From Sphingobium herbicidovorans (GTDB lineage: Bacteria; Pseudomonadota; Alphaproteobacteria; Sphingomonadales; Sphingomonadaceae), in contig NZ_CP020539.1 of NCBI RefSeq assembly GCF_002080435.1, positions 558,001-622,000 on the forward strand: a stretch of DNA of 64,000 nucleotides. The letters run 5' to 3'. Below, piece by piece: positions 26,701 through 33,905 of the stretch. Under the pieces are notes generated by a model, which saw only the letters and a program-made list of their open reading frames with translations, was not told the origin of the DNA and did not search any database. The translations under genes and the position numbers were made by a program. Each line of letters opens with the position of its first letter. Positions within the stretch are counted from its first letter, which is position 1.

Positions 26701-27002
26701 CTGAGAGCGGAATGCCGTCCGCCATCCTTCACCCCCTGTTGATAGGGGCGGGCGTCACAGGCGAAGCCACTGGCTGCCAGAAGCGCCTGCCATTTTGCAT
26801 GCAGGAAGATGTTCCGCCCCGGATGTTCAATCTCCCAGAGCAGGCGATCTCCTTCGCCAAATTCGAAGGCGAGCATCTTCTTTGTGACGCCTGCACCAGG
26901 GCGCAGAGCTGAGCTGCGGATCACATCGAAGAGCGCGCTGCGCAATGGCGCGGTACGCTCTTGTTCATTTTCTTCGAGGCGTGCCTCGAATTCCCCCCAC
27001 AT
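23766..27002 (-). CDS. mcrB: McrB GTPase with an inserted EVE/PUA-like domain
   Basis: The 1,078-residue protein is more than twice the length of E. coli McrB. The AAA+ motor has Walker A LYGPPGTGKTYA near residue 571, Walker B LVIDEINRANISRVFGEL near 864 and the McrB-type MNTADRSIALLD near 920. Between Walker A and Walker B, about residues 692-837, there is an extra domain (YKIALGQRGNQEDRI, LIHLGWGGDIDW, FGQVTGEYRF, HRRSVKWIW) that looks EVE/PUA-like, a fold that reads modified bases. The N-terminal 550 residues form a further, unrecognised region. It heads the operon with mcrC. Confidence 0.88.
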   Translation of the reverse strand: MWGEFEARLEENEQERTAPLRSALFDVIRSSALRPGAGVTKKMLAFEFGEGDRLLWEIEHPGRNIFLHAKWQALLAASGFACDARPYQQGVKDGGRHSALSRDWSFGESDCLVVRIDDADQLHRLLDTLLQPNSALVLDPAAVTRWIDRLRHFFPTLDRFDRPDPDFDEGERNYKLEVALELRTAIDQASTDEKLADAIHTALVKSNLLQWRAYWPMSPKGDADRERLWPALRALVTAALGSPDGFPDALATFVAAWVEAVPQGKPDPARQIAEFMYLHLAPNDGIYIRHSVRQDFWQEALGRRFPDHASIAKTYRDELRFMQAVRQAFEVRGLAPRDMIDVQGALWVAHNYKEQDAASIAREGIEAAMDAYDSYRQAGEHGAIFDAFGDPRDYWVRSTLERPNRVYPTKPIVGFLRSKTKLNGGWGQKDDAAALLHNAGYIIVDSDDAPVTPPERYEHLIRNADRIRLCARNYYVEPARDKGAPEISIRAGDLSRDMGLQDAFPAICSALGSVKFQQCANVPAPKHTTPNPSSSTVFTYQLVAHEGQETMTSEPMAGPSTATNLILYGPPGTGKTYATAWEAVRLCLGDAAAAQLRHDRDSLMAEYRRLAGEGQIEFVTFHQSFSYEDFVEGLRPTTRTELEGDQEQDVSASGGFSLKPHAGVFKLISERARLDTGDAPTHRLDRSRSIYKIALGQRGNQEDRIKEGLDGALIHLGWGGDIDWSDERFDDFEEIRKEWNEKKDPDASGKDPNIEMTYAFRSGLQIDDYVIISDGRDSYRAFGQVTGEYRFDPDASFHPHRRSVKWIWRDDEGAERSAFYPRNFRRQSAYRLDPDEIDWDALETVVIGPNAERPVAGARPHVLVIDEINRANISRVFGELITLLEVDKRLGCENEVRVRLPYSGTSFGVPSNLHIIATMNTADRSIALLDTALRRRFTFRELMPDTEALRGALAAKQIDANNVDGIDLCKLMRTINERIEYLFDREHQIGHAYFTGCRRRADVEDVMRHKVIPLLAEYFYEDWSKVAAVLGESDGPAGARFIEAKGLSAPAGFTEDEFGGDKLRWSVKASFDFSEFEI

Positions 27003-27487
27003 TCAGATCTCTCCAATTTTTAGCAAGGCTGATTCAGTGCCGAGCCAAAGTTAAATCATCCAAAATCTGGGGCATGCACACGATCCAAACTGCAGCCGTG
27101 AGCCCCCGCCCGTTGCCAGGGTGGAGACGTCCGCGTTTCTCATTGCGCTCAAGCCCCCGCGAAATTTTCGAGTCGAACCATTGCTCTTATCAAGGGTTTA
27201 GCCATAGCGGGCGAGGGTGACAAATTCTGTCGCTGCCGATGGACCGTTCGGCTCGGCGAGAGTTCAGCGTCTTTCTGCTGGGTGCAATACCGGAAGGAGC
27301 AACGCCATCCGGTTCCTTGTCCGTTGTCGGCTTCCTGGTCGGCGCGCGGGGCCGAGCAAGCCCGCATATGCGGGCTTCTCCACTGCGTTGCGACCCTCCG
27401 GGTGCACAGCCCCGCTATGACGCCGCCCTTTGGGCGCCTGTCGGAAGGCCCCGATGGGCGGGGCTGATCCAGACCGGAGTCACAGCA
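27003..27487 (+). other. Intergenic region and leader of the DUF3768 gene
   Basis: No gene is supported in these 485 bp. The left part must hold the mcrB promoter (minus strand). The right part is a GC-rich leader with a perfect 20-bp palindrome AAGCCCGCATATGCGGGCTT at 27358-27377, which would form an RNA hairpin. Several further G/C blocks (CCCCGCT, GGGCGGGG) precede the ATG at 27488. Confidence 0.5.
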
Positions 27488-27880
27488 ATGCCGCAGCCCT
27501 ACCAACAATCGGCAGACCGAGCCGAGCGGATCGACCGCATCGCCGCGCTGAATGACAGCCTGCGGAGATCTATTTGCAGCCCTGGCCGAAACCGGATCGT
27601 CATGACCGCGGGCGTTGCCGCGCTGGTCGGGGATGTGTCCCTCTTCCGCGGATTTCGCAGACGCGCCGAGATCCTGCGCACGGTGCGAAACTATGACAGC
27701 TTCAATTCCGACAACGATCCATTGGGCGAGCATGATTTTGGTCGCTTCGAATATGACAGCGCCATTCTCTACTGGAAGATCGATTATTATGATCTCGAGC
27801 TTGCCTGGGGCTCACCCGATCCAGCCAATCCCGACGTCACCACTCGGGTTCTAACGATCCTACTCGCCGAAGAATACTGA
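27488..27880 (+). CDS. DUF3768 domain protein
   Basis: A 130-residue protein of the DUF3768 type, common on alphaproteobacterial plasmids and integrative elements. Features are an N-terminal helix (RIDRIAALNDSLRRS), a central segment ending DVSLFRGFRRRAEI, then NDPLGEHDFGRFEYD and WKIDYYDLELAWGSPDP before a short C-terminus. No catalytic motif is evident and no function is known. The start at 27488 begins the conserved part; the open frame upstream is leader. A 14-bp perfect hairpin follows. Confidence 0.8.
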   Translation: MPQPYQQSADRAERIDRIAALNDSLRRSICSPGRNRIVMTAGVAALVGDVSLFRGFRRRAEILRTVRNYDSFNSDNDPLGEHDFGRFEYDSAILYWKIDYYDLELAWGSPDPANPDVTTRVLTILLAEEY

Positions 27881-27884
27881 TCGG

Positions 27885-27917
27885 CACGGCCATCCCCCTG
27901 ACCGGGGGATGGCCGTG
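27885..27917. terminator. Strong hairpin after the DUF3768 gene
   Basis: CACGGCCATCCCCC pairs perfectly with GGGGGATGGCCGTG over 14 bp with a 5-nt loop. There is no T-run after it, so it may be a rho-independent-like end or an RNA-stabilising structure. A palindromic candidate operator begins 4 bp downstream. Confidence 0.55.
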
Positions 27918-27920
27918 AAA

Positions 27921-27938
27921 AGTCTGCTTGAGCAGACT
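27921..27938. promoter_or_regulatory. 18-bp palindrome, copy 1 (candidate operator)
   Basis: AGTCTGCTTGAGCAGACT has perfect 8-bp arms (AGTCTGCT/AGCAGACT) with a TG centre. Its exact reverse complement occurs at 30110-30127. It lies 124 bp before the small membrane-protein gene that precedes parA. It is a candidate binding site for a dimeric regulator or for the partition proteins. Confidence 0.65.
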
Positions 27939-28062
27939 GCGCGCAAAGGATGTCTACACGTCGAGCGCGCTCGGGGAGGGGAGGGCGCACCGGAGCGTCG
28001 CCCCCGGGCCGGTGCAAAGCTGTGAGCCGACGCGGGATCAGGCCATTTGAGGAGTTACCGCC

Positions 28063-28239
28063 ATGTCCGCCTATTTCGCCGCCCATCCCGATCACGCGAT
28101 TCTCTTTGCGTTCGGCTGTTTTGCGCTCACCGTCTACCTGTTCCGCTATGTCGGTCCCGGCATTGGCGGTGGCGGCGACTGGTCATCGCGTGACCATTAT
28201 GAGCGCAATCTGCGCGACGGTCCGGATGACTATTGTTGA
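28063..28239 (+). CDS. Small single-pass membrane protein (58 residues)
   Basis: ATG 28063 follows GAGGAG (28049-28054) and encodes 58 residues. A hydrophobic span (AILFAFGCFALTVYLFRYVG) should cross the membrane once. After it comes a glycine-rich turn (GPGIGGGGDW) and a charged tail (SSRDHYERN). No family is recognised. It sits just after the first 18-bp palindrome and 13 bp before parA, so it is probably co-transcribed with parAB. Confidence 0.6.
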   Translation: MSAYFAAHPDHAILFAFGCFALTVYLFRYVGPGIGGGGDWSSRDHYERNLRDGPDDYC

Positions 28240-28252
28240 GTTGGCCGCGCCG

Positions 28253-29017
28253 ATGAGAACGATCACCGTGAGCCTTCTCAAGGGCGGGGTGGGCAAGACC
28301 TTTCTCGCTACGCATCTCGCTTGGTATCTGGCCGAAGCGGCGGGACGCCGGGTCGTGTTCGTCGACCTAGACCCGCAAGGCAGTTCGTCGCGCCGTCTCG
28401 CCGGCGAGCGGCCGGGTGGCTTCGCGGCCGATCTCTTCGATCCGTCTGCGGCGTTTGCCGCCGACGGCCAGACCGGACTGACGTTGCTCGCCGCCGATGA
28501 GCGTCTGCAGATGATCAAGGCGGCGCAGGATGTGCGTGACTTTCTCGGCCGCTTTCCTGCGCTTGCACCCCATTTCGACCTGTGCGTGATCGATACCGGT
28601 CCCAAATGGGACGAGCTGACCCTGAGCGCTCTCGCGGCCGCCGATGCAGTGATCGCGCCTGTCCAGGTTGCCGAAGATTCGGTCGAGTGCGCCAAGATGC
28701 TGTTGACCGCGCTGCGCAAGGCCGAGGCGGCGAGGGCGGGGCGCAAGATCGATTTCCTCGGATTGCTGCCCTCAATGGTCAACCCGTTCGACCGGCGCGA
28801 GATGGACAATGCCGTCAAGCTCGCCCACGCGGTCGGCGAGCGGCTGATGTTCCCTGCCTTCATCAAGGCGCGACCGACCTACAAGCACGCGGCGGAAAAT
28901 CATCGGCCGGTCTGGATGGAAGGTGGCAGCGGCGCCAAGGCGGCGGCCGAGGAAATTCGGCCGATCCTCGCCGAGATCGAACGGCGGCTTATTTCAGCGC
29001 CAGTGGTCGCCGCCTGA
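28253..29017 (+). CDS. parA: ParA-family partition ATPase
   Basis: A 254-residue, short (type Ib-like) ParA with no N-terminal HTH. The deviant Walker A is LKGGVGKT at residues 9-16, followed by VVFVDLDPQGSSSRRL (A' region) and LCVIDTGPKWDELTL (Walker B). ParA ATPases position plasmid or element copies on the nucleoid together with ParB. ATG 28253 gives the usual short lead-in to the P-loop; ATG 28226 in the same frame is possible and would overlap the small gene before it. The stop overlaps parB by one base (TGATG). Confidence 0.88.
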   Translation: MRTITVSLLKGGVGKTFLATHLAWYLAEAAGRRVVFVDLDPQGSSSRRLAGERPGGFAADLFDPSAAFAADGQTGLTLLAADERLQMIKAAQDVRDFLGRFPALAPHFDLCVIDTGPKWDELTLSALAAADAVIAPVQVAEDSVECAKMLLTALRKAEAARAGRKIDFLGLLPSMVNPFDRREMDNAVKLAHAVGERLMFPAFIKARPTYKHAAENHRPVWMEGGSGAKAAAEEIRPILAEIERRLISAPVVAA

Positions 29018-29949
29018 TGGGTAAGTTCGACGAACGCATCGAAGAGTTCGGCCTGCTGGTAGGCGTGCATGAAACGGCGCGCCGGGTCGAGGATATTCCT
29101 TTGGATCGGGTCATCCCCGACCCCGGCAATCCCCGGCGCAGTTTCGACGATGACGCCTTGGCCGAGCTTGCGGCCTCCATAGCGGCTCGCGGCGTATTGC
29201 AGCCGATCACGGTTGCCCCCGCAGACGCCGCCGGCGTGCATCGCATCCGTTTGGGCGAGAGGCGCTTTCGTGCCTCCCAGCTCGCAGGCTGCCTGACGAT
29301 CCCGGCGATCATCGTGGCCGAGGGGGAGGGAACCCATCTGCTCGCCGATCAGATCGTTGAGAACGATCAGCGTGCGAACCTGTCTTCGGTCGAGCTCGCT
29401 CATGCGATTGCCCGTATGCTCAAGGGCGGCATGAGCCAGGTCGAGATCGCCGCTGCGCTGGGCCGCTCAAAGCAGTTCGTCTCGCTCTATGCAGCCTATG
29501 GGGACATGCCTGCCTATCTCCGGGAGGTGCTCCCGCGCGCGCCGATCCGGCTGCTCTACGACCTGCATCGCACAGCAAGGGATTATCCTGCGGAAGTCGA
29601 GGCCTATGTGGGTGCCTGGGATGAGAAGGGCGCGACATTGGCGGACGGCGCGCGGTTTATTGCCGGGCTGAAGGGTAAGACGGACGTTCCCAGCATCAAG
29701 GCAGCGCCGGTGCAGGCCGCGGCGGTGAACGTCGCCCGTCCCGAACCGCGGGCAGGGACTGAGCCAGTTGCGCGACCAGAGGAGCAAACGTCTGAGGCCA
29801 GCCTTGCCGTTGAAGTCGATGGCCGTCCCGCGCGTCTTGTCCTTGGCCCGCGTGTTGTCGTGATCTTCGGCGATGGTTCCCGGCAAGAGATCGCGGCCGA
29901 ACGGCTTTGCGCTGTGTCTGAGGGACGCTCCGGCACCGCGATGCTTTGA
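29017..29949 (+). CDS. parB: ParB-family partition protein
   Basis: A 310-residue ParB. The N-terminal domain has IPDPGNPRRSFDDDALAELA and the nucleotide-binding box LGERRFRASQLAG, both close to consensus. A helix-turn-helix (MSQVEIAAALGRSKQFVSLY) lies near residue 145. The C-terminal region is proline- and alanine-rich before a short beta-rich end. It binds centromere-like sites and spreads with CTP in known ParBs. No classical parS was seen. The 18-bp palindromes at 27921 and 30110 flank this operon and are candidate binding sites. A terminator follows. Confidence 0.88.
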   Translation: MGKFDERIEEFGLLVGVHETARRVEDIPLDRVIPDPGNPRRSFDDDALAELAASIAARGVLQPITVAPADAAGVHRIRLGERRFRASQLAGCLTIPAIIVAEGEGTHLLADQIVENDQRANLSSVELAHAIARMLKGGMSQVEIAAALGRSKQFVSLYAAYGDMPAYLREVLPRAPIRLLYDLHRTARDYPAEVEAYVGAWDEKGATLADGARFIAGLKGKTDVPSIKAAPVQAAAVNVARPEPRAGTEPVARPEEQTSEASLAVEVDGRPARLVLGPRVVVIFGDGSRQEIAAERLCAVSEGRSGTAML

Positions 29950-29991
29950 CCCTCTTCCTCCGCGTTCGCATATCCTATTCGCGTGTATGTA

Positions 29992-30021
29992 GGCCGCGCC
30001 CCTTTCGGGGTGCGGCCTTTT
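29992..30021 (+). terminator. Intrinsic terminator after parB
   Basis: The stem GGCCGCGCCCC pairs with GGGGTGCGGCC (one G-T pair) around a short TTTC loop and is followed by TTTT. It lies 42 bp after the parB stop. Confidence 0.85.
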
Positions 30022-30109
30022 GCGTCGGTTCGAGCTGGGGCGGCGCCGGTGGCGCCGCCCTTCGTGGATCAGGCGTGAGTGATAGGCACATTTTGCCAAA
30101 TATGGTCGA

Positions 30110-30127
30110 AGTCTGCTCAAGCAGACT
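30110..30127. promoter_or_regulatory. 18-bp palindrome, copy 2 (candidate operator)
   Basis: AGTCTGCTCAAGCAGACT is the exact reverse complement of the site at 27921-27938. It lies 73 bp upstream of the mobC start, in the promoter region of the mobilisation genes. The pair therefore brackets parAB and precedes both the maintenance and transfer units. Confidence 0.65.
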
Positions 30128-30200
30128 ATCAGACGAGTTGAGTAAAGGTGAGGGCCGGATAGGCGTGACGCCGGGGATGTATGACAATAGCCTTTAATGC

Positions 30201-30737
30201 ATGCCCGTCTTCACTTTCCGCCTCGACGATGAAGTCGCCCACCGCTTCGATACTGTGGCGGAGAGCGCCGGTGGCCGCTCGGCTTTGCTGCGGCGCCTTG
30301 TCATAAATGCAGTGGACGCGGAGGAGGGCGAGAGGTCGGGGCCGGTCCGCCGGCGGGAGCGAGCAACGCGGCGGTTTGAGATCCGGCTGACCGATGCGGA
30401 AATTGCCGCGCTCGATGCCGCGGCCGATGTTTTGGGTATGAAGCGCACCGACTGGGTGACGAGGCTGGTGCGCTGCCGCCTGCATTCGGCGGCACCGCTG
30501 CCGCTTGAAGAGCGGGCGGCGGTGGCTCAGGCGTGGCGCGAGCTTAACCGGATCGGCATCAATCTCAATCAGGCAACGCGTGCGCTCAATGCCTCGGTGA
30601 TGGTGGAATCCGGGCTCGATGTCGCGCGCGAGGCGGCGCGGGTCGCAAGCTTTCGGGCGGAAATCCGGACGGCGCTTGCCGGTCTCGGCACCGCGCTCAA
30701 GGGCGATCTTGCCTATTGGGATAGCCTCGATGGTTGA
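30201..30737 (+). CDS. mobC: MobC-like relaxosome accessory protein
   Basis: The 178-residue protein has two ribbon-helix-helix-like repeats. The first is FTFRLDDEVAHRFDTVAES with LLRRLVINAV. The second is FEIRLTDAEIAALDAAADV with DWVTRLVRCRL. The C-terminal part carries the MobC motif ELNRIGINLNQATRALNAS. MobC proteins bind near the origin of transfer and help the relaxase open the strands. The gene overlaps the relaxase start by 8 bp. It sits 73 bp after a palindromic candidate operator. Confidence 0.82.
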   Translation: MPVFTFRLDDEVAHRFDTVAESAGGRSALLRRLVINAVDAEEGERSGPVRRRERATRRFEIRLTDAEIAALDAAADVLGMKRTDWVTRLVRCRLHSAAPLPLEERAAVAQAWRELNRIGINLNQATRALNASVMVESGLDVAREAARVASFRAEIRTALAGLGTALKGDLAYWDSLDG

Positions 30738-31836
30738 GGAGGAGGGCATCCTGCCGCTGCCCAGCCTTATGGAGGCATGGAGGCCGCCCACCGGCGGTAA
30801 GCGGACACTGCGGGGGGCCTATGTCCGCATTGGGCGAGGCGGGCCGGGCGGGGGAGGGCAGGCGCGGCCCGTGCCGCTGAGCCAGGCCGAGGCTCGTGCC
30901 AAGCTTGAGCGGATCGTGCGCAAGGCCCCGGAGGTCATGGTCAAGGTTTCGGGCAAGCAATATGGCGCGCACCATCTGTCCGAGCATTTCGGCTATGTCG
31001 CGCGGCATGGGAAGCTCGCGGTGCGCTCGAGCGAGGGCGAGATCATCGAGGACCCCAAGCGGCTGAAGGAGATCGCGCGGGACTGGGCGATGCTCGACGA
31101 GGCGATGAACGAGCATGGCCGTGACCGGCCGACCTCGCTGTCGCTGGTCCTGTCCATGCCCGGCGGTTCGACCGATCCCGAGACGCTACAGGACGCCGCC
31201 CACGCGTTCGCCCGGATCCTGTTCGAGGACAATCACGCCTATATACTGGCGCTCCACACCGACACCGATCATCCGCATGTTCATCTGACGGTGGCCACCG
31301 AAGGTGCGGACGGCACCCGGTTCAACCCGCGCAAGGCCCACCTTCATCATATGCGGGAAACATTCGCGCATGAGCTGCGTGCGCGTGGCATCGCGGCCGA
31401 GGCGACGCCCAGACGCGCACGCGGTCACGTCCAAAAGCGTGTGCGCTCAGCAGCGCTGCATCTCGATGCTCGGATCGGTCAGGTGGGTCGCCGGCTCAAT
31501 ATGGATGAACTCAACGTGCTGCGCGCCCGGGCCTTTGCGCATGCGCGTGACGAGGAACGGCGGCCGCAAGACGTGATGGCGCTGGTTCGCCAGAAGCAGA
31601 TACGCGGTGCTTATGCCGAGGCGGCGGTGGCGCTTGCACGCACCGGCGAGGCGGACGATCAAGCGCTTTCCGACGAGATTGCAGGCTTTCTGGCGGCTAT
31701 GCCGCCGGCGGTTTCTCGACGTCTCGCGCTGGCCCGCGAAATGATAAAGGAGCGGCAAGCGACACAGCTGGCGCGCGAACCGGAGGGCGGAGCCGGTCCC
31801 GAGAGGCCTCCGCCCGATCGTGGACGGGAGCGCTGA
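30730..31836 (+). CDS. MOBP-type relaxase (VirD2/TraI-like)
   Basis: The 368-residue relaxase begins inside the mobC end; the frame is open upstream, but that would run through mobC. Motif I with the likely nicking tyrosine is HLSEHFGYVARHGK (Tyr 89). Motif III is HTDTDHPHVHLTV, with His 181, 183 and 185 as the metal-binding histidine triad. The C-terminal third is helical and ends in a proline- and arginine-rich tail that could be a secretion signal for the VirD4/VirB channel. It should nick the transferred strand at oriT and lead it into the recipient. A T-DNA-border-like nick sequence lies 35-54 bp after its stop. Confidence 0.88.
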   Translation: MVEEEGILPLPSLMEAWRPPTGGKRTLRGAYVRIGRGGPGGGGQARPVPLSQAEARAKLERIVRKAPEVMVKVSGKQYGAHHLSEHFGYVARHGKLAVRSSEGEIIEDPKRLKEIARDWAMLDEAMNEHGRDRPTSLSLVLSMPGGSTDPETLQDAAHAFARILFEDNHAYILALHTDTDHPHVHLTVATEGADGTRFNPRKAHLHHMRETFAHELRARGIAAEATPRRARGHVQKRVRSAALHLDARIGQVGRRLNMDELNVLRARAFAHARDEERRPQDVMALVRQKQIRGAYAEAAVALARTGEADDQALSDEIAGFLAAMPPAVSRRLALAREMIKERQATQLAREPEGGAGPERPPPDRGRER

Positions 31837-31870
31837 TTCGCAAGACCTTTCTCTCGATTTTTCAGATCGT

Positions 31871-31890
31871 TTACGCCATATATCCTGCGT
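31871..31890 (+). other. Candidate oriT nick site, T-DNA-border-like
   Basis: The plus strand reads ATATATCCTGC around 31879-31888, and the reverse complement reads CAGGATATATGGCGTAAAC. This closely resembles Agrobacterium T-DNA borders and IncP-type nick regions, which VirD2/TraI relaxases cut as TATCCTG followed by the break. Here the break would fall between 31887 and 31888. Cutting the plus strand would send rightward DNA first and the relaxase gene last, the usual order. Confidence 0.6.
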
Positions 31891-31893
31891 ATC

Positions 31894-31935
31894 CCCCGGC
31901 GGTCCCTGCGTTGCAAACCGTCGGGGCACTTTTTT
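31894..31935 (+). terminator. Intrinsic terminator after the relaxase gene
   Basis: CCCCGGCGG pairs with CCGTCGGGG (one G-T pair) across a 15-nt loop and is followed by CAC and six T residues at 31930-31935. It sits immediately beside the candidate nick site, where a hairpin could also serve oriT function. Confidence 0.7.
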
Positions 31936-31977
31936 GAGGCATCGTCGATGCTGCCGCGGGGCTCCGATTGCCGGTCT

Positions 31978-32901
31978 TCAGATTGAGTGATCCAGACACT
32001 GATTGAGCTGTTCAGCCTGGGCGGCAAACTTGTCAGGGTTTTGTTGGCGAAGGCGCTCAAGATTCATCAGCTTCCAGCGCAACGCCGGTAACTCGGCGAT
32101 CGCCTCGCCAAGGCCGAGTACGGACCAATCCGGTTCGGTCGCGACAAAGCTTTCGAGAAACCGGCGCGCGGCGGGTTCCGCAGCACGTCGTTGGACGGCT
32201 TCGATCAGCGCATCGCGGGCCGTGAGCAGGGTGTCGAGCGGCAAGGGTGTCACGGTCATACCGACAAATTCCTCGTCATACTGCGCGGCAATGTCGAGCT
32301 TATGCGGACAGAGCAACTCGTGGACGGGGCGGGGATGGCTGGCGAGATAGATGATGAAGGCCCGGAACAGATCCTCGTCGATGCCTTCATTTTCCAACAG
32401 ATGATGGATGTCGAAAAGGTCACGTGGATGCTGGCGGTCAAGCGCGGCCGCCATTTTGCCCGCATAGAGGTCGGGCAGGGAGACGATCTGCATTTCGGCG
32501 AAACCGAAGCGGTCCTCGACGGCAGCGCTCACGGCCCTGATCTCGGGCGGGAAGACCGTGCCGCGCAGGACCGGGGAAATCTCGACCTTGATGGTGGCTC
32601 GCTCGACGTGGACGATCAGCCGCTTACCGTCGCTCAGGAGGTGCCGATCGACCCTGAAACCGAGACGGGTTTCAAGGCGCTGGGCGATGCGTTCGAAGCC
32701 ATCGCGAGCCGCGGCGAGTGACGCCTCGCGATCGGCGACGGGCAGATAGACAAGGTCGATGTCGACCGAAAGGCGAGGCAGATCGCGCACGAACAGGTTG
32801 ATGGCTGTGCCGCCTTTCAGCGCGAAATCGCCTTCGGGGGCTATTTCCGGGATCACGCGCATCAGGAGATCGACCTGGTCGAGATAGCGTTCGGCGGTCA
32901 C
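31978..32901 (-). CDS. AbiEii/AbiGii-family nucleotidyltransferase toxin
   Basis: The 307-residue protein is the toxin of an AbiE type IV toxin-antitoxin pair. The nucleotidyltransferase core is DFALKGGTAINLFVRDL followed by LSVDIDLVYLP, giving the GG-T and D-x-D motifs. Later conserved parts include LPDLYAGKMAAALDRQHPRD. AbiEii-type enzymes inactivate tRNA by adding nucleotides and cause abortive infection. The GTG start at 32901 was chosen because it forms a GTGA overlap with the antitoxin stop; the frame is open further upstream only through the antitoxin gene. It converges on the relaxase terminator. Confidence 0.88.
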   Translation of the reverse strand: MTAERYLDQVDLLMRVIPEIAPEGDFALKGGTAINLFVRDLPRLSVDIDLVYLPVADREASLAAARDGFERIAQRLETRLGFRVDRHLLSDGKRLIVHVERATIKVEISPVLRGTVFPPEIRAVSAAVEDRFGFAEMQIVSLPDLYAGKMAAALDRQHPRDLFDIHHLLENEGIDEDLFRAFIIYLASHPRPVHELLCPHKLDIAAQYDEEFVGMTVTPLPLDTLLTARDALIEAVQRRAAEPAARRFLESFVATEPDWSVLGLGEAIAELPALRWKLMNLERLRQQNPDKFAAQAEQLNQCLDHSI

Positions 32902-33752
32902 GTATCGTCTCCCGGGTGCCCCATAAGCGAAGCCGGGACGGTGATTTGATAGCGCGCATCGAACTTCCCGCCCGGCGCCAGTTGCCGCTTGCCTGTGCCG
33001 AGATCGACGGCTTCGCGATCGACATGCTTGAGCCAAGCATGGCCATGGCGTTCGGCATAGAAGAGAAAGAGACGCTTCGCCCGGACACTGCGGCAACTGA
33101 CGAGCAGATGGGTGACAAGGCGTGGCCGGAGATTGGAGAGGCCCTGGAATGTTTCGTCGGCATGGTCGAAGCCGACCTCGTTCGGTACCTGATCGAGCAT
33201 CTCGATAGTCGCCCGTTCTTCGCCGGCCATGCGGAGGAAATGATCCCAGGGATTGGTGCGTGACGGCTCGGAAACTGCCGCCCCGAGGCGGCCTGTGCCG
33301 AGATCATAGCGTCGCCATTCGACGCCGAGTTTCGAGTCTGCGAAAAGGGCGCGTGTGTGGACGGCGAATGTCGCATTGACCGGTAGCCGGGGCAGCCAGC
33401 TGGGCGCTGTCCCCTCGGGATCGTAGAGGTGAACGGTCGCATTCCCGCCGAGGCGCAGATAGTGACTGCGTCCGAGGAGATCGAGCGCGGTGGCGCCGCC
33501 GACATAGAAGGTCGAGGGCCGCAGCGATTGCGCTGACAGGATTGCCGCATCCCAGCGGACCGGCAGGGCGGGCGCCGCGCCAGGGCGCCGATAGACCCGC
33601 GGCGCCACCCGTTCGAGCCACCCATTCTTTACATAGGCGTGAACCGATGGACGCGATATGCTTTGCGCCTGCAACCATGCGCTATCGACGAGTTGGCCAG
33701 GGGCTAGCTCGGCAAGGAGGCGGTTTAGTGGAGGCGGTGTTTGTTCAGTCAT
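32898..33752 (-). CDS. AbiEi-type antitoxin and repressor
   Basis: The 284-residue protein has the AbiEi layout. The N-terminal winged helix (LVDSAWLQAQSISRPSVHAY, VKNGWLERVAPRVYRRPG) should bind the operon promoter. A long alpha/beta domain follows (FYVGGATALDLLGRSHYLRL) that counters the toxin without direct complex formation in the studied systems. ATG 33752 was chosen over an upstream start at 33788 because it leaves space for an AT-rich promoter. It is translationally coupled to the toxin by a 4-bp overlap. Confidence 0.85.
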   Translation of the reverse strand: MTEQTPPPLNRLLAELAPGQLVDSAWLQAQSISRPSVHAYVKNGWLERVAPRVYRRPGAAPALPVRWDAAILSAQSLRPSTFYVGGATALDLLGRSHYLRLGGNATVHLYDPEGTAPSWLPRLPVNATFAVHTRALFADSKLGVEWRRYDLGTGRLGAAVSEPSRTNPWDHFLRMAGEERATIEMLDQVPNEVGFDHADETFQGLSNLRPRLVTHLLVSCRSVRAKRLFLFYAERHGHAWLKHVDREAVDLGTGKRQLAPGGKFDARYQITVPASLMGHPGDDT

Positions 33753-33905
33753 AATAAACAAAATCGCAGAATTATAAACTGAGCGCAAGGGCGGGTTTGC
33801 AGATTGCGCTTAAAGTTCATTCAACGTGAACATGCAGGGGGATTTGCAAACCCTGTGTGGATGCGCACGAGAGTCGGCCGACGATCCATAGGAGGAAAGT
33901 GCAGT

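Noticed and set aside
29967..29980. CATATCCTATTCG upstream of mobC as an alternative nick site
   Set aside because: TATCCTA lacks the G before the break that VirD2/IncP-type sites have, and the surrounding match is poor compared with 31871-31890.
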